Positions 1-11,884 of a stretch of DNA of 64,000 nucleotides are shown here, one piece after another. Under the pieces are notes generated by a model that did no database searches, was not told the DNA's origin, and worked only from the letters and a program-made list of their open reading frames with translations. Positions within the stretch are counted from its first letter, which is position 1, and each line of letters begins with the position of its first letter. A program made the translations under genes and the position numbers. Origin of the DNA: Luidia sarsii (Eukaryota > Echinodermata > Asteroidea > Paxillosida > Luidiidae); the NCBI GenBank assembly GCA_949987565.1, contig OX465102.1, positions 31,682,565 through 31,746,564 of the forward strand, in the 5' to 3' direction.

Positions 1-364
1 ACAAAGGAAATTCAATGAAAAACAATGAAAACATAAAAAAAATGGAGTCATGAATAATTAATGAGCTATAATTAGACAAAACACAATTTTGTTCAAATTC
101 ATGTAATAAATGTTTATTATGTAATTCACTATCACACTGCAAAATTTCATTCAAATTCATAATTTGGATTCAAATCCATTATTTGGGCGAATCACCCCCC
201 CCCCCCCCCGGCTGTGAGATGGTAAAAATAACCTGGCTCTTTGAGGGATAAAGTGCATTCCAGAGACGACGACTGTGAGAAGTGCCCTGGTGAAAAACAG
301 CAAGCCAATCAACGGAAGTTACTTTCAGGAGAGACCTCAAAAGAAAAAAATCTGCCCAAGCTCT

Positions 365-965
365 CACGGCGTCAGTGTTACGTCATACTTCATCTTGAAC
401 CCTCCCTTGCCACTTTTTGACAACCAACAAATTATTTCAGGTTGTGCTCACAATTCAGAAGTTACTAGGGTGCTGTCAAATGCCATTGAACCTCCTTTTT
501 TTGATCATTATCTGAATTTTGTTTGTACTTTTGACTTGAAAGGAGAAGACATAACATGACACGGTGTCAATGTTACATCCTGCATAATTGTGTAATCAAT
601 TTTAAAACATTAAAATTTTCATTTTCTGATCTGTTGTAAGTAAGATTATCATAACTTAATCATTTGCTATGTAACAATGTATTGTTTGTATCCATTCTTG
701 CATGATATTCTGTTGTTTTTCTTGTTTTGTAGAGTAGTTTTTGAAGTTAGTTTGTTTTACCTTAAAAATATGAAGGAAAAACAAAGATTCTCAATGTGAG
801 ATACTACAATTTCATTTGTATAGTGTCATTTATTGGCGTAATTGTTGTTGTATGTGGATTCTATGCAGAGAGAGAATATAATGAGAGTGGTAGTAGTAAA
901 AATAAGCTTCATTACAGTTAAGGTTGACACATTTAAAAATTTCATGTGGTGTCAGTGTTACGTCA
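365..965 (+). repeat. Three diverged copies of a GTGTCAGTGTTACGTCA motif
   Basis: Near-identical words lie at 365-385, 560-580 and 945-965. Consensus is CACGGYGTCARTGTTACRTC. Start-to-start spacing is 195 and 385 bases, about one and two times 192-195. Copies 1 and 3 stay similar for about 18 more bases on the right (a TTGA-CC block). The motif translates as GVSVTS on the plus strand and DVTLTP on the minus strand, so a decayed coding repeat or a decayed tandem repeat are both possible. Confidence 0.5.
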
Positions 966-1511
966 CCACTTTTCTTGACCCAGCTTTCAATGTGGCTTTC
1001 TAGTACACTTCTGTTGAATCTACACATTTTGACTGATATGAATTATGAAAATAGAATAATTTTCCAATCCAGAAATGATAATAAAACAATGCTGTGCCAA
1101 GTTTGAAAAATTGATCTCCATGTCACACAACTGTGTCCCAACCTGGTGAAATGACCCACATACACATGTACAAATGTAGGCTAATAAAATATTATCAAAT
1201 AGTAGACCTACATGTACATGTACGATTGTACGTACACTGTACAATAGGTGTATTTGTCTATTGGAATATTGTGCAGAATATTATGCAACAATAAAATGGT
1301 GGTATCATGTATTCAACTAATCTCCCTTTTTGTGGTTGGAAGAAGGACTGATTGACACTTGATAGCCTTGCAGAAGAGATTGTGCACAATGCCGCTATTA
1401 ACTATTATTTCACCATACATACATACTACATAGATTAAACCTGGAATCTTATTTTGATCCAAACAATATGTGTACGTGTATGTATTTTGATGTTGTCAGT
1501 TCTATTTTTGT

Positions 1512-1619
1512 GAGATGGAGTGTGGCTCTGAAAAGAGTCTGTAACTCAACATTTCGAGGGGGGTGCACTCTGCCCGAAACGTTGAGTCATCAAACTTTCT
1601 GTCTGTTCACTCCATCTAC
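1512..1619. repeat. Foldback (inverted-repeat) element, about 108 bp
   Basis: The outer arms AGATGGAGTG (1512-1522 region) and CACTCCATCT (1610-1619) are complementary. The inner arms ACTCAACATTTCG (1544-1556) and CGAAACGTTGAGT (1575-1587) pair over 13 positions with one mismatch. The whole folds into a long imperfect hairpin, as expected of a short MITE. No target-site duplication was found. Confidence 0.5.
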
Positions 1620-3811
1620 ATGTATGTATACGTACATGTACATGTATGTATGATGTAATGTACATGTATGGTTTCACTGCAAACTTTCCACATTGTACTT
1701 CTACATTGTACCATGCAAAGTTGCAAACCAGTTCCAATTTTGGCGAAGAAGACTACATGTCAGGATTCTGGAGGTGTGTGGTTAGCTAGACGTGTATGGG
1801 ATGTGCTCAATTGTTTCTACTGGACTGGCTAGGGACCTTTTTGTTAATATTGCAGGACCTTTGGTGAAAATACATGTATGTTGTCTGAAATGATTACATG
1901 TAGGGCCCAGTGCCTTGGGGAAATTACCTTGCCATTCCCTCTATGAAATGTTTGATGTATTGTATTGTATGCATTGACATGCCTACAGTATTGATTTGTA
2001 GTCTGACTACAGTAAGAAATGTATAGCAGAACATTGGGGAGGTGATGAAATGGGCTTGCTTGTTTGTTCCCTTGGAATACCCCTTTGAATTAATTTTATT
2101 TAATTTATTATTTATTTATTTATTATTTTTTTGGGGGTGGAACTCAACCTAGTCACCCATTGTGTTTGACCTTAAAAGTGGGTGACTGACTGACTTGACT
2201 TGGCACTGTCTTGGTCTTAATCTAGGTAAGGGAAATTATTGTGCTGTTGGATACATACATACGTACATCATGTACAATGTACATGATCTAGAAAAATGCA
2301 AATAACTACATGTGTATGTAAAGTACGTACATATAAGGAGACATTATTTTTTTTAAAGAATTGGTGCATAAAAATATATATTGAAGTCTTGTGTGTTTGG
2401 AAAGTGTTAAAAAGAAATGTTGACATTGCAGCCTTCACTATGCCAATTCTCAATCGATGAGATTTGTATGCAGGTTAAGTTCCAGTAGAACATTCTGCAC
2501 TTTTTGTTCCCTACTGGGTTAGGGTGGATGGATGGTGAATGGATTCCTAGGGCTACATGTAGTTCAGCACCTTCCCTTGCATTCCTGGATCCTAGCTGGG
2601 TGCTGCTGGCTGTTTGGATGACCTAATTTGCTCACCATTCCAAATATATGACTTCCAAATCCTTTCCTTATTCTGGTGAAAACCTTGTATCCACATTTAT
2701 TTGGTTTTGTCAATAGTTGCTTTCCTCCCCAAACCACTATTGTCAAGTTTGTTTTCCCACAAATTGCTTCACACGTGTATAATTTATGTGGAATGGTACT
2801 TACATGTTGTATTTTGCCTGACTTCAAATTTATTCATTAACTTTTGTCTTTGGCTACCCGTTATGCCTCTGTCATGTACTGAGACTCATATTTCATACAT
2901 GTAGGTTCATGATAACTGTAATCATGCCAGCATTCCATTCTGCCGTAACTGTTACTAAGCTGACCAATTAAAGGCCACACATTGTAGTGTTTACCCAGTT
3001 TATTAATTTTGAATTCTGCCAACATTCCAAATTGGCATTGCTGTTGTCTTGGCAAACAGGCCTGTGTTTTTCTATTCTTTGTAAGAGAAAGGCCGTACAT
3101 GTACTTTCAGAATTTGAAAGAAGATTTAAGGTGTTAATGATCGTTCATGGGAGATGATTGTTAATTAGTGTGCTTCTAATTCTCTCAAATGAAATCCCCC
3201 TCAAGATTGACTGACCCTTGACTGTTGGCCAGGGTAGATGCACTTTTAGCCCAAGAAATGGAGTCCAATTGTATTTAACCAAACCATGTGCAGTACTATA
3301 TGCAATTTAATTTCAAAAAGGTTTGGGACTGGGAGTGTTCATGAGAGAACAAAGTGATGCTGTTATGGTTGTGTTTTGATTGTCATTCCATTAAATACCG
3401 GTACTTGCAATACAACACTATCAGTGAATAAAGTCTGGTATTGTATAATGCACATTTGTTGTTGACATTGAGATCTGTTCATCTGTTCCCACAGATATTA
3501 GAGAAAACTCACTCTTTGAGCTGTGAGCAGCAGTTAACATAGCTGTAATGAATGTGTGCATCATTCATTGGTGCTGTGATTAGCAGGTACTTTCCAGTAA
3601 GATATAAGGTGGTTCCCCTTGCAAAGTCTGGCATCTACATCCTGGTTTGTGGCCTTGATGTAGGCTGTTTGAGTCACGCAAGGCCTACTGTACATCATGT
3701 ATACAGCTGCTCGTACATCCAGTGATGCTGTATGGGATTGTGTCATCTTTAGTGTTTGTATCATGTTGCAGGCTCTGGAATGAGTGATGACATGACATGA
3801 TGCAGATTGGG

Positions 3812-5532
3812 AAGAGGTCTTTCCAGGATACTCAATAGGAAGCAAACTAGTGGTCGATTTCACCAAACTCATCGTAACTTACGATTAATCGCAAGACAAT
3901 TAGCGATGCACAGAAACTATACTGCCTATCACAACTTACGAAGGGTTGTCCATCGTAAGTTGACTTTACGATGGATCGTAAGGCTTTGTGAAATCCACCC
4001 TAGGTAGAGGTCATTCCAGGATGCTATGTAGGAAGCAGACTACATGTAGGCAGAGGTCATTCCAGGATTCTACAGGAAGTAGACTTCATGTACATGTAGG
4101 TAGCTCTAGGTAATTCCAGGATGCTAGAAACAGAGGTCATTCCAGGATACTACAGGAAGCAGACTTCATGTACATGTATGTAGCTCTAGGTAATTCCAGG
4201 ATGCTACAGGAAACAGAGGTCATTCAAGAATGCTATGGGAAGCAGACTAGTCAGAGGTCATTCCAGGATGCTACAGGAAGCAGACTAGGCAGATGTCATT
4301 CCAGGATTCTACAGGAAGCAGACTTCATGTACATTTAGGTAGCTCTAGGTAATTCCAGGATGCTACAGGAAACAGAGGTCATTCAAGAATGCTATGGGAA
4401 GCAGACTAGTCAGAGGTCATTCCAGGATGCTACAGGAAGCAGACTAGGCAGATGTCATTCCAGGATTCTACAGGAAGTAGACTTCATGTACATGTAGGTA
4501 GCTCTAGGTAATTCCAGGATGCTACAGGAAATAGTGGTCATTCAAGAATGCTATGGGAAGCAGACTAGTCAGAGGTCATTCCAGGATGCTACAGGAAGCA
4601 GACTAGGCAGATGTCATTCCAGGATTCTACAGGAAGTAGACTTCATGTACATGTAGGTAGCTCTAGGTAATTCCAGGATGCTACAGGAATCAGAGGTCAT
4701 TCAAGAATGCTATGGGAAGCAGACTAGTCAGAGGTCATTCCAGGATACTACAGGAAGCAGACTAGGTACATGTAGGTAGAGGTCATTCTAGGATACTACA
4801 GGAAGCAGACTTCATGTACATGTAGGTACATGTAGAGGTCATTCCAGGATACTACAGGAAGCAGACTAGGCAGAGGTCATTCCAGGACACTACAGGAAGC
4901 AGACTAGGTACATGTAGGTAGAGGACATTCCAGGATACTACAGGAAGCAGACTAGGCAGATGTCATTCCAGGATACTACAGGAAGCAGACTAGGCAGATG
5001 TCATTCCAGGATACTACAGGAAGCAGACTAGGTACATGTAGGTAGAGGTCATTCCAGGATACTACAGGAAGCAGACTAGGTAGATGTCATTCCAGGATAC
5101 TACAGGAAGCAGACTAGGCAGATGTCATTCCAGAATACTACAGGAAGCAGACTAGGTTCATGTGGGTAGAGGTCATTCCAGGATACTACAGGAAGCAGAC
5201 TAGGCAGATGTCATTCCAGGATACTACAGGAAGCAGACTAGGCAGATGTCATTCCAGGATACTACAGGAAGCAGACTAGGTACATGTAGGTAGAGGTCAT
5301 TCCAGGATACTACAGGAAGCAGACTAGGCAAATGTCAGTCCTGGATACTACAGGAAGCAGACTAGGTACATGTAGGTAGAGATCATTCCAGGATACTACA
5401 GGAAGCAGAATAGGCAGATGTCATTCCAGGATGCTACAGGAAGCACACTAGGTAGAGGTCATTCAAGAGTGCTATAGGAAGCAGACTAGGTTGAGGACTT
5501 GAGGTCATTCCATGATCCTACAGCAAGCAATC
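3812..5532 (+). repeat. Minisatellite, 36-41 bp unit with 159 bp higher-order repeat
   Basis: About 42 tandem units carry the core GGTCATTCCAGGATACTACA followed by GGAAGCAGACTAGGCAGA. Three or four monomer types alternate: AGAGGTCATT, AGATGTCATT, AGCTCTAGGTAATT and units carrying TACATGTAGGTAGA. The marker ACTTCATG recurs at 4163, 4322, 4481 and 4640, an exact 159-base period, so four-monomer blocks were amplified. The first units near 3812-4020 are the most diverged and are split by an inserted MITE. The array has frequent stop codons and is noncoding. Confidence 0.93.
3847..4003. mobile_element. MITE inserted inside the minisatellite
   Basis: A foldback of about 150 bp interrupts a minisatellite unit between GGAAGCAAACTAG and TAGGTAGAGGTCATT. 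The termini are complementary: TGGTCGATTTCACCAAA on the left against TTTGTGAAATCCACCC on the right. Subterminal TTACGAT/ATCGTAA words occur in both orientations. CTAG flanks both sides (3847-3850 and 4000-4003) and may be the target duplication, though CTAG also belongs to the host repeat. A diverged relative lies at 30075-30234. Confidence 0.75.
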
Positions 5533-7099
5533 TAACCTTGTTCCCAAATCAGACTCCTTATTGAAAGCACATCTAGCTATGTATATTGATGAATAAATTC
5601 AGAGCCAGAGTATAAGAATAAGGTTGGATAAACCGCATATCACTGTGCAGTTTGTGCACAGTGTTAGAAATTATTTTGAGGCAGTGTGTGAATGTGTGCA
5701 GATCTATGTAAACATGCATTTCTGCACCTGAATCTGTGACTATCATCCTTGATAGAAAGAAAAGGATGTTTGAACACATAGCTTTGTTGCTGTGGTGATT
5801 ATGAGGATCTCTCACTCCTAATGCCGAGTTTCAATGTAAAGGGTATGGGTTAGCTGATTAGTGAAGGGATAATCTCCTTTAATCTCAAGGCTGGTTGTGG
5901 GCAAGTGGATGCACGTGGTCAAACAAAGCCCTCAAATGTCATGCACAATTTACATACTGTAAGTACTGTACATGAGTACGTGTACATGAACGTAATGTAC
6001 AGTACTGTATACTGTTCAGTGTACACGTGCACTACCGCTATGACAAAGTAAGGCCTTTTGTCCGTACATGACTGACTATGTACAGTAATGTTGGGCAGGT
6101 TTGGGCAGTGTGTCGGGCCTACTCTCTAGTCTCCATAGAGGTTGGACATTTTTTTGGCTTATGATATTTGCTTTTAGTGTTCTGCAGAAATTACGCGATG
6201 TGTTTGCTTAAATTGGTTTCTCAGAATGAGGGTGTTATGGGTGCTTATCATGTACATAGCACCGTGTACTGTGCACACATCTTACACAAACATTGTACAT
6301 GAAGTTATAATATTGGACCTACTGTATGTGTACATGTATAAAAATATGTAAACTATGTAATGTAAGGTTTCCATTCTTGCAGGTATTTTCTTTGACTTTT
6401 GGAAAGGTCCTACAACAGTATTTAAGTATCAGGTCCTGCTACATGTACATGTGTATCATACACTATACATGTACATGTACATGTACACATGTATATGTAC
6501 CGTCTCCAATTGTATATTTCAAGTCATTCTATGGAGTGAGCAGTTTGCAACTCGTTTGTAATAGATGTACATGTATATGGATGGTACACATTAGTACATT
6601 ACATGCACATTGAATTCAAAGAGGGTTTGCCCAACTTGACAATAATTATGAGTCAGTGAGTGCTTTGTCTGCTGACAAAATGAAGGCAGCTCCTGAAGGC
6701 TGGAATAAAATGTACCAGTACATGTACCGGTATATCACAGAATGATTTCATATTACATGTACATAAAGTGACAGACAACCTCAGTTTATTGCTATTTCAA
6801 AGTTTGAATGAACTGTACATTAAGTTGTATACGTACTATATTTTATGTGTGTTGTACACGTACAATATATACGTACAGTATATGTACATGTACTGTATGT
6901 ATGATGTACAGGCATGGTCCCACTCCCATTTTCCGAGCTGATCTTATCCCCTCAGTCATGTCACTATTCTACAGGCTGCATTGATTTAATCATTGCATAT
7001 CCCAGATATATCAATGTACAGTACATCTATGGGCAACATTTCTTTGTTCTCTCTCTGAAGTTCTTTTAAATTATCAAAATGATTTTCTCAGCTGTGACA
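5533..7099. other. Single-copy stretch with TACATGTA islands
   Basis: No gene is supported. Short runs of alternating TGTACA/TACATG occur near 5957-6030, 6427-6500 and 6712-6912. The last also contains one TACCGGTA (6725-6732) and a TATACGTAC cluster. Open frames here (for example 5573-5815 minus and 6326-6613 plus) have low-complexity or unremarkable translations. Confidence 0.6.
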
Positions 7100-7519
7100 A
7101 ACATGTACAGTAGGTACATGTACATGTACATGTAGGCTTAGGGTTAGGGTTAGGTACATGTACGTGTACATGTACTGTACATGTACACGTACATGTACAT
7201 GTACTGTACATGTACACGTACATGTACATGTACTGTACATGTACATGTACATATGTACACGTACTTGTAGGCTTAGGGTTAGGGTTAGGTACATGTACAG
7301 TACATACACGTACTTGTAGGCTTAGGGTTAGGGTTAGGTACATGTACACGTACGTGTACGTGTACACATACACGTACACGTACACGTACGTGTACGTGTA
7401 CACGTACACGTACACGTACACGTACGTGTATGTACATGTACATGTACAGGGTTAGGGTTAGAGTTAGGGTTACATGTACATGTACATACATGTACATGTA
7501 CATGTACATGTACACGTAG
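7100..7519. repeat. TACATGTA/ACGTAC microsatellite with interstitial telomeric repeats
   Basis: A 420 bp block alternates between self-complementary (TACATG)n and (GTACAC)n tracts and four blocks of the metazoan telomere repeat TTAGGG, at 7138-7154, 7273-7289, 7322-7338 and 7448-7472. The first three share the same context, TAGGCTTAGGGTTAGGG followed by TTAGGTACATGTAC, so they were duplicated as a unit. All lie in the same orientation. The long translations over this block (YTYTYVYV and the like) are repeat artefacts. Confidence 0.92.
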
Positions 7520-9390
7520 GTTATGTTGAGCCTTCTCAGAAAGAAAGAGAGCAGATGATGTTTTGATCCTGCCGTAGCTGGATCTTTTTCAAAGGTACCA
7601 TAGTTTCTGCCTTTACTTAATTTTGCCTTTAATTCTGTTTTTAAATCTGGGTTTAATTCTGAATTTAATTCTGATTTTTGGGGGAAGGTCCTTCAAGAAT
7701 TGAAATGCCAGACTTACATCTTTTAAGTCAAGTCAGGATGTAGTTAGGTTTTCTAGATCTTACTTTATGTTAGTCTTGATAAATTGTTTGCAAAGTGCAA
7801 ACTGCACCTCTTTAGATAAGAAATGCTGAATCATTTTCTCCTAAGCTCTCTTGAAAGCCACTGGCTCAAAGATGTGAATAAGGTTGTGTATTTAGATACT
7901 CGGTATACCGTGGCAAAAAAAACTGCGGTTTTGGTATACCGTGAAGTACTTTTTCCTTGGCCACGCCCACCACGATAGGTAAAAAAAGGGGGGGGGGTAA
8001 ACCAACTGATAATTATTTGTCTTCCATAATTATCATAATAGTAGCTTCACCCACTGAGTATATAGCGGTGTGCATCATAGCTACGGTTGCTGGTTTTCCC
8101 ACATAATATGAATGCTTTTGGCTTCACACTAAGAGTGTCTACATGATGTGAGCTGGTTACACCATCACCTCTACATACTGTACATACAGTAACTTTTGTC
8201 CGGATGAATGCCCGATGGTCATGTTAGATTAGTAGAAGCTGGCTTTCCAATTGGATTGCAGTGCACATGTTTATTATTACTTCCGTTTTAATTTGCAAGG
8301 CGTCTGCCGTCTGTTTAGTCAGATTTGTTTTCAGAGAAAGTGATGGGTTAGGCTACATTGTATGTACATGTAGTGTACATCTTGTGGTGGAGGTATCGGT
8401 TTGGGTTTGATGAAGCTCTGTTCAATTGTCAGGTTGGAAGGGTATCATGCGCAGCATAATATTCCTTGATCCCTTCTATTTACATCCACCATTTGCTTTA
8501 TTGTACCTAGGCTAGAGACTTGATTATGGTACTTTGACATGTGTGGTCATGCATGCATGTAGTGTAGTAAGTATTAGACGAACATGTACAGTATGTTCAA
8601 TTCTTGACATGTTTACTCCTGCACTCAAACATGTCAGGCTAATTGTGTTTACAGAAACCCACACAGTCACAAATCAAATCATGCAGTTGTTGATATGGGC
8701 TGATTCTTTGTATTCAAAAAAATTAAATTAGGTTTACTTTACATGTACAATAATGACACTATTTTTGTATCTTGCAAATATTGAAAACTTTTAAACGGAT
8801 ACATGCATACAGCTAGGGCCAACAGTGATTATCTGGTAATTTGGTATAAATCTACAGGCAGGCCTCGTACATACCTTTGTGGACAGGCTGATTAACCCTA
8901 AAATGTATGAAAATACTGTAAGGACAGCTCTTTTATTTTGAAGGTTCAGACAGTTGTGCATAGGGATTAATGTAATTAATGCCAAATTTAAGCCTTACTA
9001 TAAACTTATACACATTTATAATCTTACAATAAATATTGAATATTAATATTATGGGACAGAGAAAGTCTTTGTCATAATTATTATAGACCTAGGCAGAAAC
9101 TGTATGGTCATATAAAAGAACTTAGGAATAGTACATGTACATGTACCTGAGAAAATGAATGCCTGTTTATGTAAAGTTTGAATTTGCTGTATTTATCAGC
9201 AATATATTCATGTCATGTGGTTGGCCTTTGTTGGTTTATCTGCGCTTAATGCTGACAGGTATGTGCTGAGTAGGGAATGTTGACACAGGTGTTTATGCTA
9301 GATGTCCTTTGCAATGATTCTAATCAATTCATACACTTAATTGCATGTATGTATGCAAGATGTGCTCTTGACAGATTTCAAGTCTGTATT
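7520..9390. other. Single-copy stretch with degenerate MITE fragments
   Basis: No gene is supported. At 7563-7600 lies a decayed relative of the GACGTTTCGATCCTAGCAGG family (TTTTGATCCTGC, then TTTTTCAAAGG). At 7901-7943 two palindromes, CGGTATACCG and GGTATACC, flank an A-rich spacer, perhaps the end of a DNA transposon. A run AAAAAAAGGGGGGGGG lies at about 7982-7997. The area around 9000-9060 is very AT-rich. Confidence 0.55.
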
Positions 9391-9800
9391 CTAATCTCAA
9401 ATCTACAGACCTAGAAGACCTGATCCTTTGATCCTAGCAGGATCTTTTACAAAGGCAGATTAAAAAGGACGGACACAAAAGGAAAGTGAAAAGTCTAAGA
9501 ATGTAGGTCTACTCTCCACAAGCCACATATCTGTTCTATTTTCCCCCTTACTGTTTTTCTAACTTGAAATGTCCTGTTAGGATTGAAATGTCCTGTTAGG
9601 ATTGAAATGTCCTGTTAGGATTGAAATGTTCGGCGATTTGTTTGGATTTATTTGATTGTCCTTGAAGACAGCAAGCAGTTGGCTACATTTTTGTATAATA
9701 ATAGAGAGTCAGAATAATGTTTCATAAAGTTTTATTACTTAAAATTTAGTGGGCCTGACGTTTCGATCCTAGCAGGACCTTTCTCAAAGTTCTATTATGC
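9391..9800. mobile_element. Cluster of three palindromic MITE copies
   Basis: Three copies lie back to back. The first (about 9391-9470) has CCTTTGATCCTAGCAGGATC then TTTTACAAAGGC. The second (about 9561-9705) carries a 19 bp unit TTGAAATGTCCTGTTAGGA repeated three times exactly from 9564 to 9620 plus a half copy, then the family tail CAGCAAGCAGTTGGCTAC with ATTTTTGTATAATA. The third (about 9720-9800) has the intact core GACGTTTCGATCCTAGCAGG followed by ACCTTTCTCAAAG at about 9757-9788. The 19 bp triplication is a local expansion within the element. Confidence 0.75.
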
Positions 9801-10496
9801 TATTTTGTATTTTGTTTTGCAGCAGCTGCAGATGTCATGGTTATCAGCCTATATGAATAAATGTTCATACATGTACATGACAAAGAGGCTACCAGCATTG
9901 GTGGTTTCAAAATCCAAAGGAGCTTGACTAAGGCTAGGCACTGGGCTCATGATTCCTAACCTCTGTCTCCTGTAGAGGAGAGAGAAGTTAGGACTGAAAG
10001 GATTGAAAGTTAAGATTCTTAAGACTTATAATGTTGAACTGAAGTGCATATGTACATGTACATGTGGACAAAGTCAATTATAATGAAAAATATTTTTGTT
10101 GGCAAATGCCATGGCAAGATGGCATGCTTTTGTGTGTAATTGGCAGTACTAGGCCTATGCATGGTTGTCCTAAGTAGGACAATGAAAGGAAATCTGTTTA
10201 CTTTTTACTGAACCTAAAGAAGAATGAGAGTTAATGATGGCCCAATGTGTCTTAGACTTGTGTTGTTCATTTCATTGCTGTAAATTCTGCAGTACAGTAG
10301 CACTGATTTACTTGAATATGATTAATGCCAAAACCCACAGCAATGGGAATTGTGCACATGGGTGTCATGTGAGCAATTCTGCCATAGAAGGCTGTGTGAA
10401 AGCATTGTTGGAGAGCAGACATCAGGGTTGCACATCACACAGACAGGGGCAGATGTTATTGTGCTGTGGCTTTTGTCCAAGCACTGCAAGGGCTCG

Positions 10497-11733
10497 GAGG
10501 GGAGAGAGGAGGGAGAGAGGAGAGAAAGAGGATGGAGAGAGGAGGGGAGAGGAGGGGGAGCTACATGTAGATGGATAGAGGAGGGAGAGAGGAGGGACAG
10601 GAGGGAGAGAGGATGGAGAGAGGAGGGAGAGAGGAGGGAGAGAGGAGGGAGAGAGGAGGGAGAGAGGAGGGACAGGAGGGAGAGAGGATGGAGAGAGGAG
10701 GGAGAGAGGAGGGGGAGCTACATGTAGATGGATAGAGGAGGGAGAGAGGAGGGACAGGAGGGAGAGAGGATGGAGAGAGGAGGGAGAGAGGAGGGAGAGA
10801 GGAGGGACAGGAGGGACAGGAGGGAGAGAGGAGGGGAGAGGAGGGGGAGCTACATGTAGATGGATAGAGGAGGGAGAGAGGAGGGACAGGAGGGAGAGAG
10901 GATGGAGAGAGGAGGGAGAGAGGAGGGAGAGAGGAGGGAGAGAGGAGAGAAAGAGGATGGAGAGAGGAGGGGAGAGGAGGGGGAGCTACATGTAGATGGA
11001 TAGAGGAGGGAGAGAGGAGGGACAGGAGGGAGAGAGGATGGAGAGAGGAGGGAGAGAGGAGGGAGAGAGGAGGGAGAGAGGAGGGACAGGAGGGAGAGAG
11101 GATGGAGAGAGGAGGGAGAGAGGATGGAGAGAGGATGGAGGGAGGAGGGAGAGAGGAGGGAGAGAAGAGGGAGAGAGGGGGGAGAGAGGAGGGAGAGAGG
11201 AGGGAGAGAGGAGGGCGAGAGGAGAGAGAGAGGAGAGAGGAGAGAGAGAGGATGGAGAGAGGAGTGGAGAGGAGGGGGAGCTACATGTAGATGGATAGAG
11301 GAGGGAGAGAGGAGGGACAGGAGGGAGAGAGGATGGAGAGAGGAGGGAGAGAGGAGGGGGAGCTACATGTAGATGGATAGAGGAGGGACAGGAGGGAGAG
11401 AGGATGGAGAGAGGAGGGAGAGAGGAGGGAGAGAGGAGGGAGAGAGGAGGGACAGGAGGGCGAGAGGATGGAGAGAGGAGGGACAGGAGGGCGAGAGGAG
11501 GGACAGGAGGGAGAGAGGATGGAGAGAGGAGGGAGAGAGGAGGGAGAGAGGAGGGAGAGAGGAGGGACAGGAGGGCGAGAGGAGGGACAGGAGGGAGAGA
11601 GGATGGAGAGAGGAGGGAGAGAGGATGGAGAGAGGATGGAGGGAGGAGGGAGAGAGGAGGGAGAGAAGAGGGAGAGGGGAGGGAGAGAGGAGGCAGAGGG
11701 GAGGGAAAGAGGAGGGAGAGAAGAGGGAGTGAG
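10497..11733 (+). repeat. Purine-rich GGAGAGAGGAGG minisatellite
   Basis: About 1.24 kb is almost entirely A and G on the plus strand, built from GGAGAGAGGAGGGAGA-type units with variants GACAGG, GATGG and GGCGAG. A pyrimidine-containing punctuation block, AGCTACATGTAGATGGATAG, recurs at 10559, 10716, 10848, 10984, 11279 and 11361. A longer block is duplicated (about 11029-11170 and 11511-11690). Forward frames stay open (RGGREEGERRE) and the reverse frame reads SLPPLS, because the unit lacks stop codons, not because it codes. Confidence 0.95.
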
Positions 11734-11884
11734 ATTTTTGTTTGATTTTAGTACAAGTCTTAGTCTGTCACTTGTCTCAATCACATAATTGAGGGATGTT
11801 AGGAGTTGAGTCTGGAATATCCACATTGGAAATTCTGTGCTTGTACATGTATGTCTTCAGCTGAGATGACACTATCCAGCTTAC
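11734..11884. other. Boundary sequence downstream of the purine array
   Basis: Non-repetitive sequence between the purine minisatellite and the candidate exon at 11885-11997. No feature is visible besides one TACATGTA. Confidence 0.5.

Larger units (their letters stand above)
1..3811. other. Mostly single-copy AT-rich intergenic or intronic DNA
   Basis: No convincing gene is visible. The stretch holds a run of 15 C at 195-209, three copies of a GTGTCAGTGTTACGTCA motif, a foldback at 1512-1619, an AT-rich low-complexity run near 2092-2142 and scattered TACATGTA motifs. The open frames are short, have no recognisable domain and are open on both strands, as expected by chance. Confidence 0.6.

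Noticed and set aside
7138..7472. True chromosome end
   Set aside because: TTAGGG blocks are only 2-4 units long and are followed on both sides by ordinary sequence, so they are interstitial.
10350..11826. RGGREEGE and SLPPLS frames resembling low-complexity RS/ER proteins
   Set aside because: They coincide exactly with the purine minisatellite, change frame freely and have no unique flanks.
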